From an uncultured Sphingomonas sp. (GTDB lineage Bacteria > Pseudomonadota > Alphaproteobacteria > Sphingomonadales > Sphingomonadaceae): a DNA stretch of 52,335 nt. Position numbers and translations under genes: made by a program. The stretch covers positions 1 to 52,335 of the forward strand of contig CAMLSA010000008.1 in assembly GCA_946482655.1 (NCBI GenBank). Direction: 5' to 3'. The notes below the pieces were generated by a model that saw only the letters and a list, made by a program, of their open reading frames with translations, made no database searches and was not told the origin of the DNA. Position 1 is the first letter of the stretch, and every line of letters begins with the position of its first letter. This document shows, in pieces, positions 44,291 to 52,184 of the stretch.

Positions 44291-45560
44291 GCTGGATCAA
44301 TTTCTTGAATAGCTTGAGCGGTTTTACAGTGGTGAAGCCATGGCCGGGGCCCACGATGGATGTTAGTTCGCTAACGCCATCGCTTGTACGACCCGACTCT
44401 TTGTATCCCCACGACGTCGCATCTAGCTCCACGGGATAGCCTGCTTCTTCTTCTGCCCAGTACGTGACCGGCACTTTGCCTCGCTTGATTCCTTCAAGAT
44501 ATGTCTTCACGCGCGGACGTCCCTGCCCATCGCGACCGAACCAAACAAAGGGCCATTCATCCTTGGCCAGCCGCAAGCTCGCCTTCTTCGACACCGCAAG
44601 AGGAATGGAATTTGGTTGAGCCCCCTTCACCATCAGTGCAGGCGCCCGACCATCGCCAATGTCGCGCTCTTCGTAACTGGTTCCCCACTCTTGGAGCCAA
44701 GCCTTAATGTTCCTCTTTGGGTGTCGCCAAGATCCATGCCCGGCAGGATAATGAACCTCGCCTGTGAAAGGCGACTGGATTCCATATTCATCCTTGGGGG
44801 ACGCACTTCGCGCTGTCAGGTTGCCCTCACGCCAAATACCGTTGCTGTCGTTGTCCGGGTTAGAATAGCGCTTATTGTCCTGTTCGGTTCGCCCAAGTGA
44901 TAAGGTACGCGCCTTGGCCAGATCTTTCGCGTAAACCAGCACATACTCGGTAGATGTCGACACGTGCGACTTGTCTGGTCTCGGAGCGGCCGTTTTTTGC
45001 CAGTTGATAATCGCAAGGCGATTGTTCTCGCCAAAAATCTCATCCATCAACATTCCGAGGCGATAGAGTTCGCGGTGGTCGATGCAAATGGCCATGACAC
45101 CGCCGGGCCGCAGCATCTCCTTCATCATCCACACCCTCGGCGTCATAAACTTTAGCCATTTGCTATGGCGTGACCCATCGTCCTCGGCGACTATTTCTCC
45201 AAGATTAGGGTCGTTGGGGTCTTGATCCCATTTGTCGTTATATCGAAAGTCTGAGCCTGTGTTGTAGGGCGGATCCGTGAGAACAAGGTTCACTTTTCCA
45301 CGATGCCGGTAGAGGCTGACCATCGTCGAAAGGTTCTCACCGTCCCAGATTTCATTCTCGCACTGAGCAGCTTCGTCTCCGCAAGACAGCTTTTTCGAGA
45401 TAACGCTGAACTTCGGTTTTACCCCTCGCGTGATCTGCCAAGGCGCGGTGCGCCCTGAATAATTCATGACGATGCCGTCCTTGCCAGCCAGCTGGAGGGC
45501 CTCGTCATGCTCTTGAAGTAAGCGAATTAGGGCTGAGCGTGGCAGTTCTTCGTAATTCAT
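44286..45560 (-). CDS. Type III-like adenine methyltransferase Mod, truncated (motif I lost)
   Basis: A 424-residue beta-type N6-adenine methyltransferase body. Catalytic motif IV is LVLTDPPYNTGSDF (DPPY at 96-99), followed by WLKFMTPRVWMMKEMLRPGGVMAICIDHREL and the long target-recognition region. In this class motif I (DFFAGSGTT) comes last, after the KP.xLxKKLI helix. Here the frame stops at TAA exactly after KPLKLFKKLIQL, so SAM binding should be lost. The true C terminus survives out of frame at 44066-44290. The start may be 45560 or 45575; an open extension to 45734 does not look coded. It heads the mod-res-HETIH run and is divergent from the small nuclease-like gene at 45784. Confidence 0.82.
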   Translation of the reverse strand: MNYEELPRSALIRLLQEHDEALQLAGKDGIVMNYSGRTAPWQITRGVKPKFSVISKKLSCGDEAAQCENEIWDGENLSTMVSLYRHRGKVNLVLTDPPYNTGSDFRYNDKWDQDPNDPNLGEIVAEDDGSRHSKWLKFMTPRVWMMKEMLRPGGVMAICIDHRELYRLGMLMDEIFGENNRLAIINWQKTAAPRPDKSHVSTSTEYVLVYAKDLAKARTLSLGRTEQDNKRYSNPDNDSNGIWREGNLTARSASPKDEYGIQSPFTGEVHYPAGHGSWRHPKRNIKAWLQEWGTSYEERDIGDGRAPALMVKGAQPNSIPLAVSKKASLRLAKDEWPFVWFGRDGQGRPRVKTYLEGIKRGKVPVTYWAEEEAGYPVELDATSWGYKESGRTSDGVSELTSIVGPGHGFTTVKPLKLFKKLIQL

Positions 45561-45783
45561 ATGGTTTGGCAACATCTCGAATCGAAAAGCGGGGCAAGGC
45601 GGGGGCATAGCACGCAACGTCGCTGACGATAGAGAGCGCCGTTCCGCACCAACGCAATCCCGCTGAATTTTAGCACTGGCATTCCCCTCACCCCATTCAT
45701 TATATAAGAACATATATAGAACGTCGAGTGGCAATTGCGCCGTGATTTTGGATGTGCGACACTGCCGCTAGAGGGAAACAAGC

Positions 45784-46272
45784 GTGGATTTGCTCGAAAT
45801 CATTCGCGCGAAGCGAATTCATGTTGATCGCCTAGCCAACGAGCGTGGCGCCGTTGGCGAGGTGGAAGCTTTGGATAAAGTTGAGGCGTGGATTCCGCGT
45901 CCGAAGGGTAAGGCTTTGGCCCTGTTAATCCGGGCGCTCGCTGATGCAGGAATAAACATTCGCGGCTCTAGTTTCGATGCCATTGCGACCTCCGCAATGA
46001 TTGATTGGCAAAGCCTCGATTCCATCCGCCGCGCTATTCCGGAAATGGTTTTCATCGAAATCAAAACGTCCAATCAAACGCGTGTAAAGGCAGGATTTGA
46101 AGGATTCTTCTTTGCCCTAACGGAGAGTGAAATATCGGCTGCCGATCAACTTGGTCCACGTCATCGAGTGGCGCTTTTCAACCGGCTAACGGGAGATATG
46201 CTTTTTACAAATATACCGGAGATCCTTGCCCGGACGAAATCGATGACATGGCAACTATCTGTTCAACTTTAG
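45784..46272 (+). CDS. Small PD-(D/E)xK nuclease-like protein
   Basis: A 162-residue protein. The core FDAIATSAMIDW (Asp65), then VFIEIKTSNQTR (Glu92, Lys94) and GFEGFFFALTESEISAADQLG, has the D...ExK spacing of PD-(D/E)xK nucleases, and the final part resembles the DUF3883 (NO VEIN C-terminal) pattern. The GTG start at 45784 has GAGGGA upstream. It is divergent from mod by about 220 bases. Such proteins often accompany restriction systems as extra nuclease subunits or as degenerate, DNA-binding folds; the activity is not proven by sequence. Confidence 0.6.
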   Translation: MDLLEIIRAKRIHVDRLANERGAVGEVEALDKVEAWIPRPKGKALALLIRALADAGINIRGSSFDAIATSAMIDWQSLDSIRRAIPEMVFIEIKTSNQTRVKAGFEGFFFALTESEISAADQLGPRHRVALFNRLTGDMLFTNIPEILARTKSMTWQLSVQL

Positions 46273-46311
46273 GGGTGGCCCCCATCAGCTGCCCTCTCAG
46301 CTTAGCTGCAT

Positions 46312-47496
46312 TTATCGGGCGATCATCGATTCAATGAGGTCGCCGATCCGTTGCGCAGCTTCGGCCACATCTGTGTCGTCAAGGTGCGAGTAGCGCGCAG
46401 TGCTCTGGATCGACCGATGGCCAAGGAGCTTTCCGATCATCGGCAGAGTCTCGGACATCGCCGCCGCGCGGCTGGCGAAGCTGTGCCGAAGATCATGGAT
46501 GCGGACGCGAGGGAGTCCCGCCTCGGCGCGCGTGCGAAGCCAATAGCTAGAAAGCTGGATGCGCTTTCCTGTAGTCCGATCGCCAAAAACCAGCTCGTCG
46601 TTCTGGCCGCGCGAAAAGCGTTCGAGAATGCCCCTCGCCTGCGCCCCGAGCCACACGGTTCGCGCGCCGGTCTTACTGTCTTCAAGTTTCAGGCGCGAAC
46701 CGCTCACCTCTCGCCACGTCAGGCCGACAATCTCTGAGTAACGGCATCCCGTCAGTAGGAGCATTGTCAGCGCAGCGACATGGACCGGTTCATCCTGTCT
46801 GTGGGCCTCGATCACCCTCCCTAATCGGTTCATCTCTGCATGGGTCAGGTGGCGTTCGAGCCTCCTTCCGCGATAGCGCCGAATGCCGCGGCAGGGGTTG
46901 GAGCCGGGAGAGCACTGTCCCCATACCTCGGCGGCGTTAAATATGGCACGCAGTATGTCGAGCGCCCGATTAGCCGCACCGGGTCCCGCATTGTCTGCCA
47001 CTTTGACATACCAATTGAGCACATCGGCTTCGGTGATCGCGTCGATACTCTTGCTTCCAAAAGAGCCGTCCAAATGTTTGCGGCGATAGATCCCATGCGT
47101 TCGTTTGGTAGAAGCTTTCCATGAGGGCTCTGCTCGCTCCCAGTAGCGGGATAGGAAACGGTCAAACGGCGGCACCGCACGGACGCGCTTGCGCTCGTCA
47201 GCCGGATTCTCGCCCACCTGCGCGCGCAAAAGGATGCGCCGAGCAATGTCCATCGCCGCGCTCTCGGTAATATAGGCTGCGTTGCAGATGGTGGTGGTGC
47301 GGACGACGCCATGCATGCGCGTCTGCACGATGTAGACGCGCTTGCCGGAGCGATAGGTGCGCGTCCCGAACCCCGGCTGCTTTTTGGACCAGCGCGTAAT
47401 GCGGATGGCGCCGAGTGGCTTTCGGTCGCCCGGCGCGGCGATCCCCGCCGCCGCGAGCTCCTGCGCGAGTATTTCGCGGAGAGCCGCGCCGCTCAT
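46312..47496 (-). CDS. Tyrosine recombinase/integrase, second of a tandem pair
   Basis: A 394-residue integrase. All catalytic residues are present: Arg in LLTGCRYSEIVGLTW, Lys in LEDSKTGARTVWL, HDLRHSFA (His-x-x-Arg), His in LLGHRSIQ and the nucleophile Tyr in STARYSHLDD. An arm-binding N-terminal domain (RYW..SWKASTKRTHGIYRRKH) precedes it. Its ATG (47496) overlaps the stop of the upstream recombinase (ATGA), so the two are made together. Family knowledge: paired recombinases can act as a heteromeric integrase. The pair shares only moderate similarity, so it is not a recent duplication. Confidence 0.93.
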   Translation of the reverse strand: MSGAALREILAQELAAAGIAAPGDRKPLGAIRITRWSKKQPGFGTRTYRSGKRVYIVQTRMHGVVRTTTICNAAYITESAAMDIARRILLRAQVGENPADERKRVRAVPPFDRFLSRYWERAEPSWKASTKRTHGIYRRKHLDGSFGSKSIDAITEADVLNWYVKVADNAGPGAANRALDILRAIFNAAEVWGQCSPGSNPCRGIRRYRGRRLERHLTHAEMNRLGRVIEAHRQDEPVHVAALTMLLLTGCRYSEIVGLTWREVSGSRLKLEDSKTGARTVWLGAQARGILERFSRGQNDELVFGDRTTGKRIQLSSYWLRTRAEAGLPRVRIHDLRHSFASRAAAMSETLPMIGKLLGHRSIQSTARYSHLDDTDVAEAAQRIGDLIESMIAR

Positions 47497-48812
47497 GGCC
47501 GCAACCCCAAGGATGCAGCGATCGACCCGGAAACGCGCTCAGCGGCATCTGCAATCGCGGCGTCGGCAAGATGGGCGTAGCGTGCGGTCGTCTCGGGCAG
47601 GACATGACCCAGCAGCTTGCCCACGCGTGCAAGCGATATCCCGTCCATGATACCGACCGATGCGAAGCTGTGTCGCAGGTCATGAAGCCGGATATCGGGG
47701 ATCGCCGCCATACGGCGAAGGATCGGCCATCCGTGCTCTAAGGCTCGAACGCGTCCACTCCTTGTCGCGAGAATTGGCCCCTCCCCCGCGTCGGGCCTCT
47801 TCCGCGCCTCCAGCACGGCAAGCGCTTGCCGGTTGAGATAGAGCCGCCTAGGTCCTGTCTTGCTGTCCGGCAGGTTGGCGAAGGGCGGCTCGATCCATTC
47901 CCAATGCAGCGAAGCGATTTCGGACCGGCGCGCGCCGGTGTAGATCAGGAGCCGGATCGCCGCGACGGCGTCCGGCCAGTCCGCTTCGCGTTCAGCGAGC
48001 GCCTGTCCCAGACGGCAATATTCCTTCGGTGTCAGATAGCGCTCGGGGAGTTGCCGCTTATACCGGGGGATGCCTCGGCAGGGATTGGAGCCCTTGGCAC
48101 AGTAACCCAGCCCCTCCGCATAACCAAGCATAACGGCAAGCACAGGCAACGCCCGATTGAATATGCCCTGCCGATCGTGGAGGCTGTCTTTCCATTCAAG
48201 AATATGCGCTCGATTGATCGAGGCCAGCCGGTAACGACCGAACCATGGGTTCAATGTCTTCTCTATCGCGGTGCGGTTGCGCTTCTGCGTCGAGCGTTTC
48301 CAATGGCGGGCATAGTCGCGCCAAAACTCGTCGATATAGTCGGTAAATCTTGGCTCACTTCGTTGCGGTCGAGCCGGGCGCTGAGGTACCCCGTCCAGCG
48401 CGTTTTTGGCGAGGAGACCGCGCGCCGCACGTCTCGCATCGCCCGCGTTGAGATGGGCCGGATCGCCCAATGTGATCCGGCGCGACACTCCTCGCTGCCG
48501 GAGCTGAACGATCCAGCGCTTCGTACCAGTAGCGTAGACCCGGAGACCGAAACCGGGTAGAAGATCGTCCCAGTAGAGACGTTCAGCGCCCTTCTCATTG
48601 CGCCGGACGATCTGCCCGGAAAGGCGTAATCTGGCGCTGCTTGATCGATGATTTTGGGAGGCATTTCGGGGGCTAGAATCCGAAAGCAAATAGCCATCAG
48701 GAACCCTTGGATTCCTAGCATAAGACCGAAAAAATTCTCCTTTAACGTCTTCTAATTGCTCATTTATTTTTTTACTTTTGCCCGGACTGGGCGTTAATGC
48801 TGCATACTCCAT
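47493..48812 (-). CDS. Tyrosine recombinase/integrase, first of a tandem pair
   Basis: An integrase of about 400-440 residues with a DUF4102-like N-terminal arm-binding domain (RLYWDDLLPGFGLRVYATGTKRW, RITLGDPAHL). The catalytic set is complete: Arg in YTGARRSEIASLHW, Lys in DSKTGPRRLYL, HDLRHSFA, His in LLGHVLPE and Tyr in TTARYAHL. The start is unclear. No ATG, GTG or TTG exists in frame between the right repeat and the conserved domain. Options are ATG 48812 in flanking DNA (given here) or a TTG at 48689 inside the 23-bp repeat. The gene reads into the element and is coupled to the second recombinase. Confidence 0.9.
   Translation of the reverse strand: MEYAALTPSPGKSKKINEQLEDVKGEFFRSYARNPRVPDGYLLSDSSPRNASQNHRSSSARLRLSGQIVRRNEKGAERLYWDDLLPGFGLRVYATGTKRWIVQLRQRGVSRRITLGDPAHLNAGDARRAARGLLAKNALDGVPQRPARPQRSEPRFTDYIDEFWRDYARHWKRSTQKRNRTAIEKTLNPWFGRYRLASINRAHILEWKDSLHDRQGIFNRALPVLAVMLGYAEGLGYCAKGSNPCRGIPRYKRQLPERYLTPKEYCRLGQALAEREADWPDAVAAIRLLIYTGARRSEIASLHWEWIEPPFANLPDSKTGPRRLYLNRQALAVLEARKRPDAGEGPILATRSGRVRALEHGWPILRRMAAIPDIRLHDLRHSFASVGIMDGISLARVGKLLGHVLPETTARYAHLADAAIADAAERVSGSIAASLGLRP
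48677..48699 (+). repeat. Right attachment-site candidate (attR), 23-bp direct repeat
   Basis: Exact copy of 38176-38198 in the same orientation. It lies inside, or at the 5' edge of, the first recombinase reading frame and about 130 bases before the transglutaminase start. Confidence 0.75.
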
Positions 48813-48825
48813 CGAGGAATCCGTC

Positions 48826-49602
48826 TTGCGGTTGAAGATCGACGCCCATCTCCGATATCGCATGGCCGATCCGGTTGACGTCCTCCTGTCGATCGAAGCG
48901 GCGCAACTGCCCGATCAGATGCTGGTCGGCGATCGACTCCTGATCGAAGGGGTCGGGCCGTTGCGGGCCATCGAGGGTGAGGACGGGATAGGCCGGCGTA
49001 CATGGATGCGCGCGAGGGGCGATTTCCTCGCGCGCTACGACGCGGTGGTCGACGTCGATCGCCGGCCGGCGATGATAGAGGATCTGCCGATCACACCGCG
49101 GCGCGAGCTGCCGGCCGAAGTGATCCCCTATCTGTGGCCAAGCCGCTATTGCGAGGCGGACCGCTTCGAAGCGTTCGTCGATCGCGAGTTTCCGGGTATC
49201 AATCATGGCGCGAGAATCATGGCGATGTCGACGTGGATTCATGACCATCTCGATTATCGCGCGGGGACGACCGACGCTTCGACCAGTGCGGTCGATGTGT
49301 TCGTGTCGCGCCAGGGAGTGTGCCGCGACTTCGCGCATCTGCTAGTGAGCTTCGCGCGAGCGGCGGGCGTGCCGGCCAGGCTGACCTCGGCATATGCCTG
49401 GAAGCTCGACCCCCCCGATTTTCACGCAGTGGTCGAGGTCTGGCTGGCTGGCGACTGGTATTTGGTGGATCCGACCGAACTCGCCCCGCTAGACGGGCTG
49501 GTGCGGATCGCCGTGGGGCGGGATGCAACCGATATCGCCTTCATGACGGTGTTCGGCTGCGTCGAACTGGTCGAACAGGGCGTGTCGGTGACATCGATCT
49601 AG
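48826..49602 (+). CDS. Transglutaminase-like cysteine protein
   Basis: A 258-residue transglutaminase-core protein. The catalytic triad is visible as Cys in SRQGVCRDFAHLL, His in PPDFHAVVEVWL and Asp in YLVDPTELAP. The N-terminal beta domain starts LKIDAHLRYRMADPVDVLLSIEAAQ. I choose a TTG start at 48826 (GAGGA seven bases upstream, family-like beginning); an earlier TTG at 48778 also exists. Bacterial members are peptidase- or transglutaminase-like, often cytoplasmic with unknown substrates. Insertion of the element placed new DNA just upstream, so its promoter may have changed. Confidence 0.87.
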   Translation: MRLKIDAHLRYRMADPVDVLLSIEAAQLPDQMLVGDRLLIEGVGPLRAIEGEDGIGRRTWMRARGDFLARYDAVVDVDRRPAMIEDLPITPRRELPAEVIPYLWPSRYCEADRFEAFVDREFPGINHGARIMAMSTWIHDHLDYRAGTTDASTSAVDVFVSRQGVCRDFAHLLVSFARAAGVPARLTSAYAWKLDPPDFHAVVEVWLAGDWYLVDPTELAPLDGLVRIAVGRDATDIAFMTVFGCVELVEQGVSVTSI

Positions 49603-49686
49603 ATCTCGCCGGATCGAACGTAATCCACGCCCGATCAGGTGCGCGATCGCTGTAGCAGTCCGCAACGGGGCTGCTATAGGGTCTCC

Positions 49687-50121
49687 ATGAGCATCATCGA
49701 TTTCGATGTCTGGATCGGCAAGACGCTGTTCGTTCCGCCGATCGTTAAATTCTGCCAGCTCACCAAACAGAGCCAATTCGCGGTGTCGCGGTTGTTCTGG
49801 TTCATCACCGCACTCGATCAGCTGCGGATCGCGACATCGCTGACGTCGCAGATCATCGCCGGGCTTTTCAGCCTGTTCATGATGTTCACCGCGTCCTTCC
49901 GCGCCGATATGCCCGCCTTCAGCATGCGGTGGTTCCGGATGGTGGCGCTGGGTTTTCTGATGCTCGACCTTTTCTCCAGTCTGATGAGCGGGATCTGGCG
50001 GGGAATCGAGATCTGGGTACTGGTGCTGTTTGCCGAATATGCCGCAACCATTGACACGATTCCTCCCGCCCAGGACAAGAAGACGGTTCGGAATGCGCGT
50101 CCGCGCGAAGCCGGCCGCTGA
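49687..50121 (+). CDS. Small membrane protein of unknown function
   Basis: A 144-residue protein with three probable membrane helices (FAVSRLFWFITALDQL, SQIIAGLFSLFMMFTAS, MVALGFLMLDLFSSLMSG plus the amphipathic IEIWVLVLFAEYAATI) and a charged C-terminal tail. It starts MSIIDFDVWIGKTLF at 49687; upstream in-frame sequence from 49639 does not look coded. No family is recognised. It lies 84 bases after the transglutaminase gene on the same strand. Confidence 0.65.
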   Translation: MSIIDFDVWIGKTLFVPPIVKFCQLTKQSQFAVSRLFWFITALDQLRIATSLTSQIIAGLFSLFMMFTASFRADMPAFSMRWFRMVALGFLMLDLFSSLMSGIWRGIEIWVLVLFAEYAATIDTIPPAQDKKTVRNARPREAGR

Positions 50122-50303
50122 CCTGCGTCCCAGTTCAAAGGGTATGGCGTGATCGCAGCCCCCGGGGCGCATCGTGGCGATTCCAAGGAATAGCTCTCCA
50201 AGGCATTCGGCCACCGGAGTCCCGGAAAAGTCCGGAACGATTCTTGGCCATTCAAGGTTGGACGCCCCAGCAGGAGACGCATGACGTGGATCGCATCGGC
50301 ACT

Positions 50304-51416
50304 ATGAGCGCCTTTCTCTTCCTCTCGCTGGCGGTGGCGGTGCCGGCCGCGCAGGCCCCGATAACCGGCGCCCGCCGCGCCGCTGCCAAACCCTTCCAGG
50401 TGAGCGTGGTGGCAACATTCGACAGCCCTTGGGCACTGACCTTCCTGCCGGACGGCGAAATGCTGGTGACCGAAAAGGCGGGGCGGATGCTGCTGCTTTC
50501 GCCCGACGGCAAGAGGCGCGCGGAGGTGGCCGGTATTCCCGCGGTCAATGCGAGCGGGCAGGGTGGGTTGGGCGAGGTGGTCCGGCATCCCGATTTCGCG
50601 GCTAATCGCTTCGTTTATTTCAGCTATTCGGCGCCTGGCGGGTCCAACGCGATCGTGTTGGCGCGGGGCAAGCTCGCGGGTGGGCTGGACGGGCCGAGGC
50701 TCGAAAACGTGACCGCGCTCTATCGGGCCCATCCGCCGAAAAGCGGTGGTCATTATGCCGGGCGGATCGCCTTCGCACCCGATGGCCATCTCTTTTTCGC
50801 GATGGGCGACCGGCAGAAATTCACGCCGGCCCAGGAGCCGGACGGCGTGCTCGGCAAGATAGTCAGGCTTACCGCCGACGGAAAGCCAGCTCCGGGCAAT
50901 CCGCTCGCCGCCAAGGGCTTCGATCCGGCGGTCTGGACTTATGGTCACCGCAATCCGCTCGGGGTCGCCTTCGACGTGCAAGGACGGCTGTGGAGTGCCG
51001 AAATGGGCCCAAGGGGCGGTGACGAGGTCAACCTGATCCTGCCGGGCCGCAATTATGGCTGGCCGGTCGTTTCGAATGGCGACCATTATGACGGCCGGCC
51101 CATTCCCGATCACCCGGCCAAGCCCGAATATGAGGCGCCCAAGGCCAGCTGGAATCCGGTGATCTCGCCGTCCAGCCTGCTCTTCTATTCGGGGAAGCTT
51201 TTCCCGCAATGGCAGGGCAAGGCGTTGATCGGCGCGCTTTCGGGCGAAGCGCTGGTCCTGGTCGACACCAATGCGAACGGTGCGCGCGAAGAGGCACGCT
51301 ACGCGATGGGCAAGCGCATCCGCGCAGTCGATCAAGGTCCCGATGGCGCGGTCTATCTGCTCGAGGACAAGGAGGGCGGGCGGCTGCTCAAGTTGACGCC
51401 GGACGGCCAGTTCTGA
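50304..51416 (+). CDS. PQQ-dependent sugar dehydrogenase (YliI/Asd type)
   Basis: A 370-residue periplasmic six-blade beta-propeller. A signal peptide (MSAFLFLSLAVAVPAAQA) leads to SPWALTFLPDGEMLVTEKAGRM, QGGLGEVVRHPDF, HYAGRIAFAPDGHLFFAMGDR (PQQ/catalytic His region), YGHRNPLGVAFD and WSAEMGPRGGDEVNLILPGRNYGWP, all typical of soluble aldose/sorbosone dehydrogenases. It would oxidise sugars with PQQ in the periplasm. The start at 50304 puts the signal peptide at the N terminus; the ribosome site is weak. A strong hairpin follows the stop. Confidence 0.92.
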   Translation: MSAFLFLSLAVAVPAAQAPITGARRAAAKPFQVSVVATFDSPWALTFLPDGEMLVTEKAGRMLLLSPDGKRRAEVAGIPAVNASGQGGLGEVVRHPDFAANRFVYFSYSAPGGSNAIVLARGKLAGGLDGPRLENVTALYRAHPPKSGGHYAGRIAFAPDGHLFFAMGDRQKFTPAQEPDGVLGKIVRLTADGKPAPGNPLAAKGFDPAVWTYGHRNPLGVAFDVQGRLWSAEMGPRGGDEVNLILPGRNYGWPVVSNGDHYDGRPIPDHPAKPEYEAPKASWNPVISPSSLLFYSGKLFPQWQGKALIGALSGEALVLVDTNANGAREEARYAMGKRIRAVDQGPDGAVYLLEDKEGGRLLKLTPDGQF

Positions 51417-51425
51417 ACAGCGGAC

Positions 51426-51470
51426 GAGCGTGACGCCCCGCCCTGGAGGACGGCGGGGCGGGGCACGCTC
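51426..51470 (+). terminator. Strong terminator-like hairpin
   Basis: An outer stem GAGCGTG (51426-51432) / CACGCTC (51464-51470) and an inner stem GCCCCGCC (51435-51442) / GGCGGGGC (51452-51459) form a long GC-rich hairpin 10 bases after the sugar dehydrogenase stop. No T run follows. Confidence 0.6.
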
Positions 51471-51640
51471 ATAGCACAGACCGCCCCCGATTTGCGCGGC
51501 GGTGTGCCCTGTGACTCTATATAATTGATTTGGTACTGTATTGCCAGTTGCGCTGCGAGGCTGTCGCCACTTCGGGGGTACTGGGTCGGGGTGAGAGCGG
51601 GGCGGCTCGGCGGGATCCAGCTCAGGTAGCTGGCAGGCGT

Positions 51641-52030
51641 TCAGGTGTTCACCCGCTCAAGCTCGGCAATCAGAGCGCCGGCGCGGTAGGGTTTCTGAAG
51701 GAAGGGCACCGACGCCGGCATGTCGAAATCTCCACGGTACAGGTGGCCCGACGTCAGGATGATCGGCATAGACGGCCAGCGCTCGCGCACCCTGGCGGCC
51801 AAGCCGAGGCCATCGAGCGTTCCCGGCATCTTGATATCGCTGAACAGCACGTCGATATCGTCACGACCGTCGAGCAGTTCCAGCGCCTGATCCGCGTCTG
51901 CGGCCTCGATAGCGACATAGCCGGCGTCCTCTATCGCATCCACCGCCATCAGCCTTACGAATAGCTCGTCCTCGACGACGAGGACGACGATGCCTCCATC
52001 CTTGCCTGTGTCGTTACGGCTTTCGGGCAT
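51641..52030 (-). CDS. Single-domain response regulator
   Basis: A 129-residue CheY-like receiver without an output domain. The acidic pocket is VVEDE (about 16-20), the phospho-acceptor Asp is in VLFSDIKMPG, the conserved Thr/Ser in IILTSGH and the Lys in FLQKPYR. The start at 52030 (MPESRNDTGKDGG) has AAGG upstream. FixJ/PAS-kinase-type sphingomonad pathways use such receivers in light or stress signalling; no kinase lies in the window, so its partner is unknown. It is divergent from the DUF3309 gene. Confidence 0.88.
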   Translation of the reverse strand: MPESRNDTGKDGGIVVLVVEDELFVRLMAVDAIEDAGYVAIEAADADQALELLDGRDDIDVLFSDIKMPGTLDGLGLAARVRERWPSMPIILTSGHLYRGDFDMPASVPFLQKPYRAGALIAELERVNT

Positions 52031-52184
52031 TTTTGACCTTGAGGACGAATGGCGACCCTTCAGCGGTGCCCGATTCGCTGCGCAGAATCCAGTACGAACT
52101 ATCACCGATGTTTCCGGCGGAACGGGTTTCCACGCCGTCCGTTACGCTCCCACCACGACAGGTCCGCGAGGATGGGAGGTAAGG

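Larger units (their letters stand above)
38176..48699. mobile_element. Integrative element with tandem recombinases and a restriction-like module
   Basis: A 10.5-kb element delimited by exact 23-bp direct repeats (38176-38198 and 48677-48699), with two tyrosine recombinase genes at its right end pointing inward. Cargo: two unknown proteins, a sigma-region-4-like protein, a HETIH putative metallopeptidase, a type III-like res, a deletion-damaged mod, and a PD-(D/E)xK-like protein. The central part (about 39.4-46.3 kb) is visibly more AT-rich than the flanks, as expected for acquired DNA. No conjugation genes are present, so it would be mobilised in trans or move as a genomic island. Integration did not use a tRNA gene. 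Confidence 0.8.

Noticed and set aside
47493..48721. Frameshift in the first integrase, with an ATG-started N terminus MPPKIIDQ in another frame
   Set aside because: The integrase frame upstream of the core (ARLRLSGQIVRRN) already fits the family, so a frameshift is not needed; the start-codon problem is reported instead.
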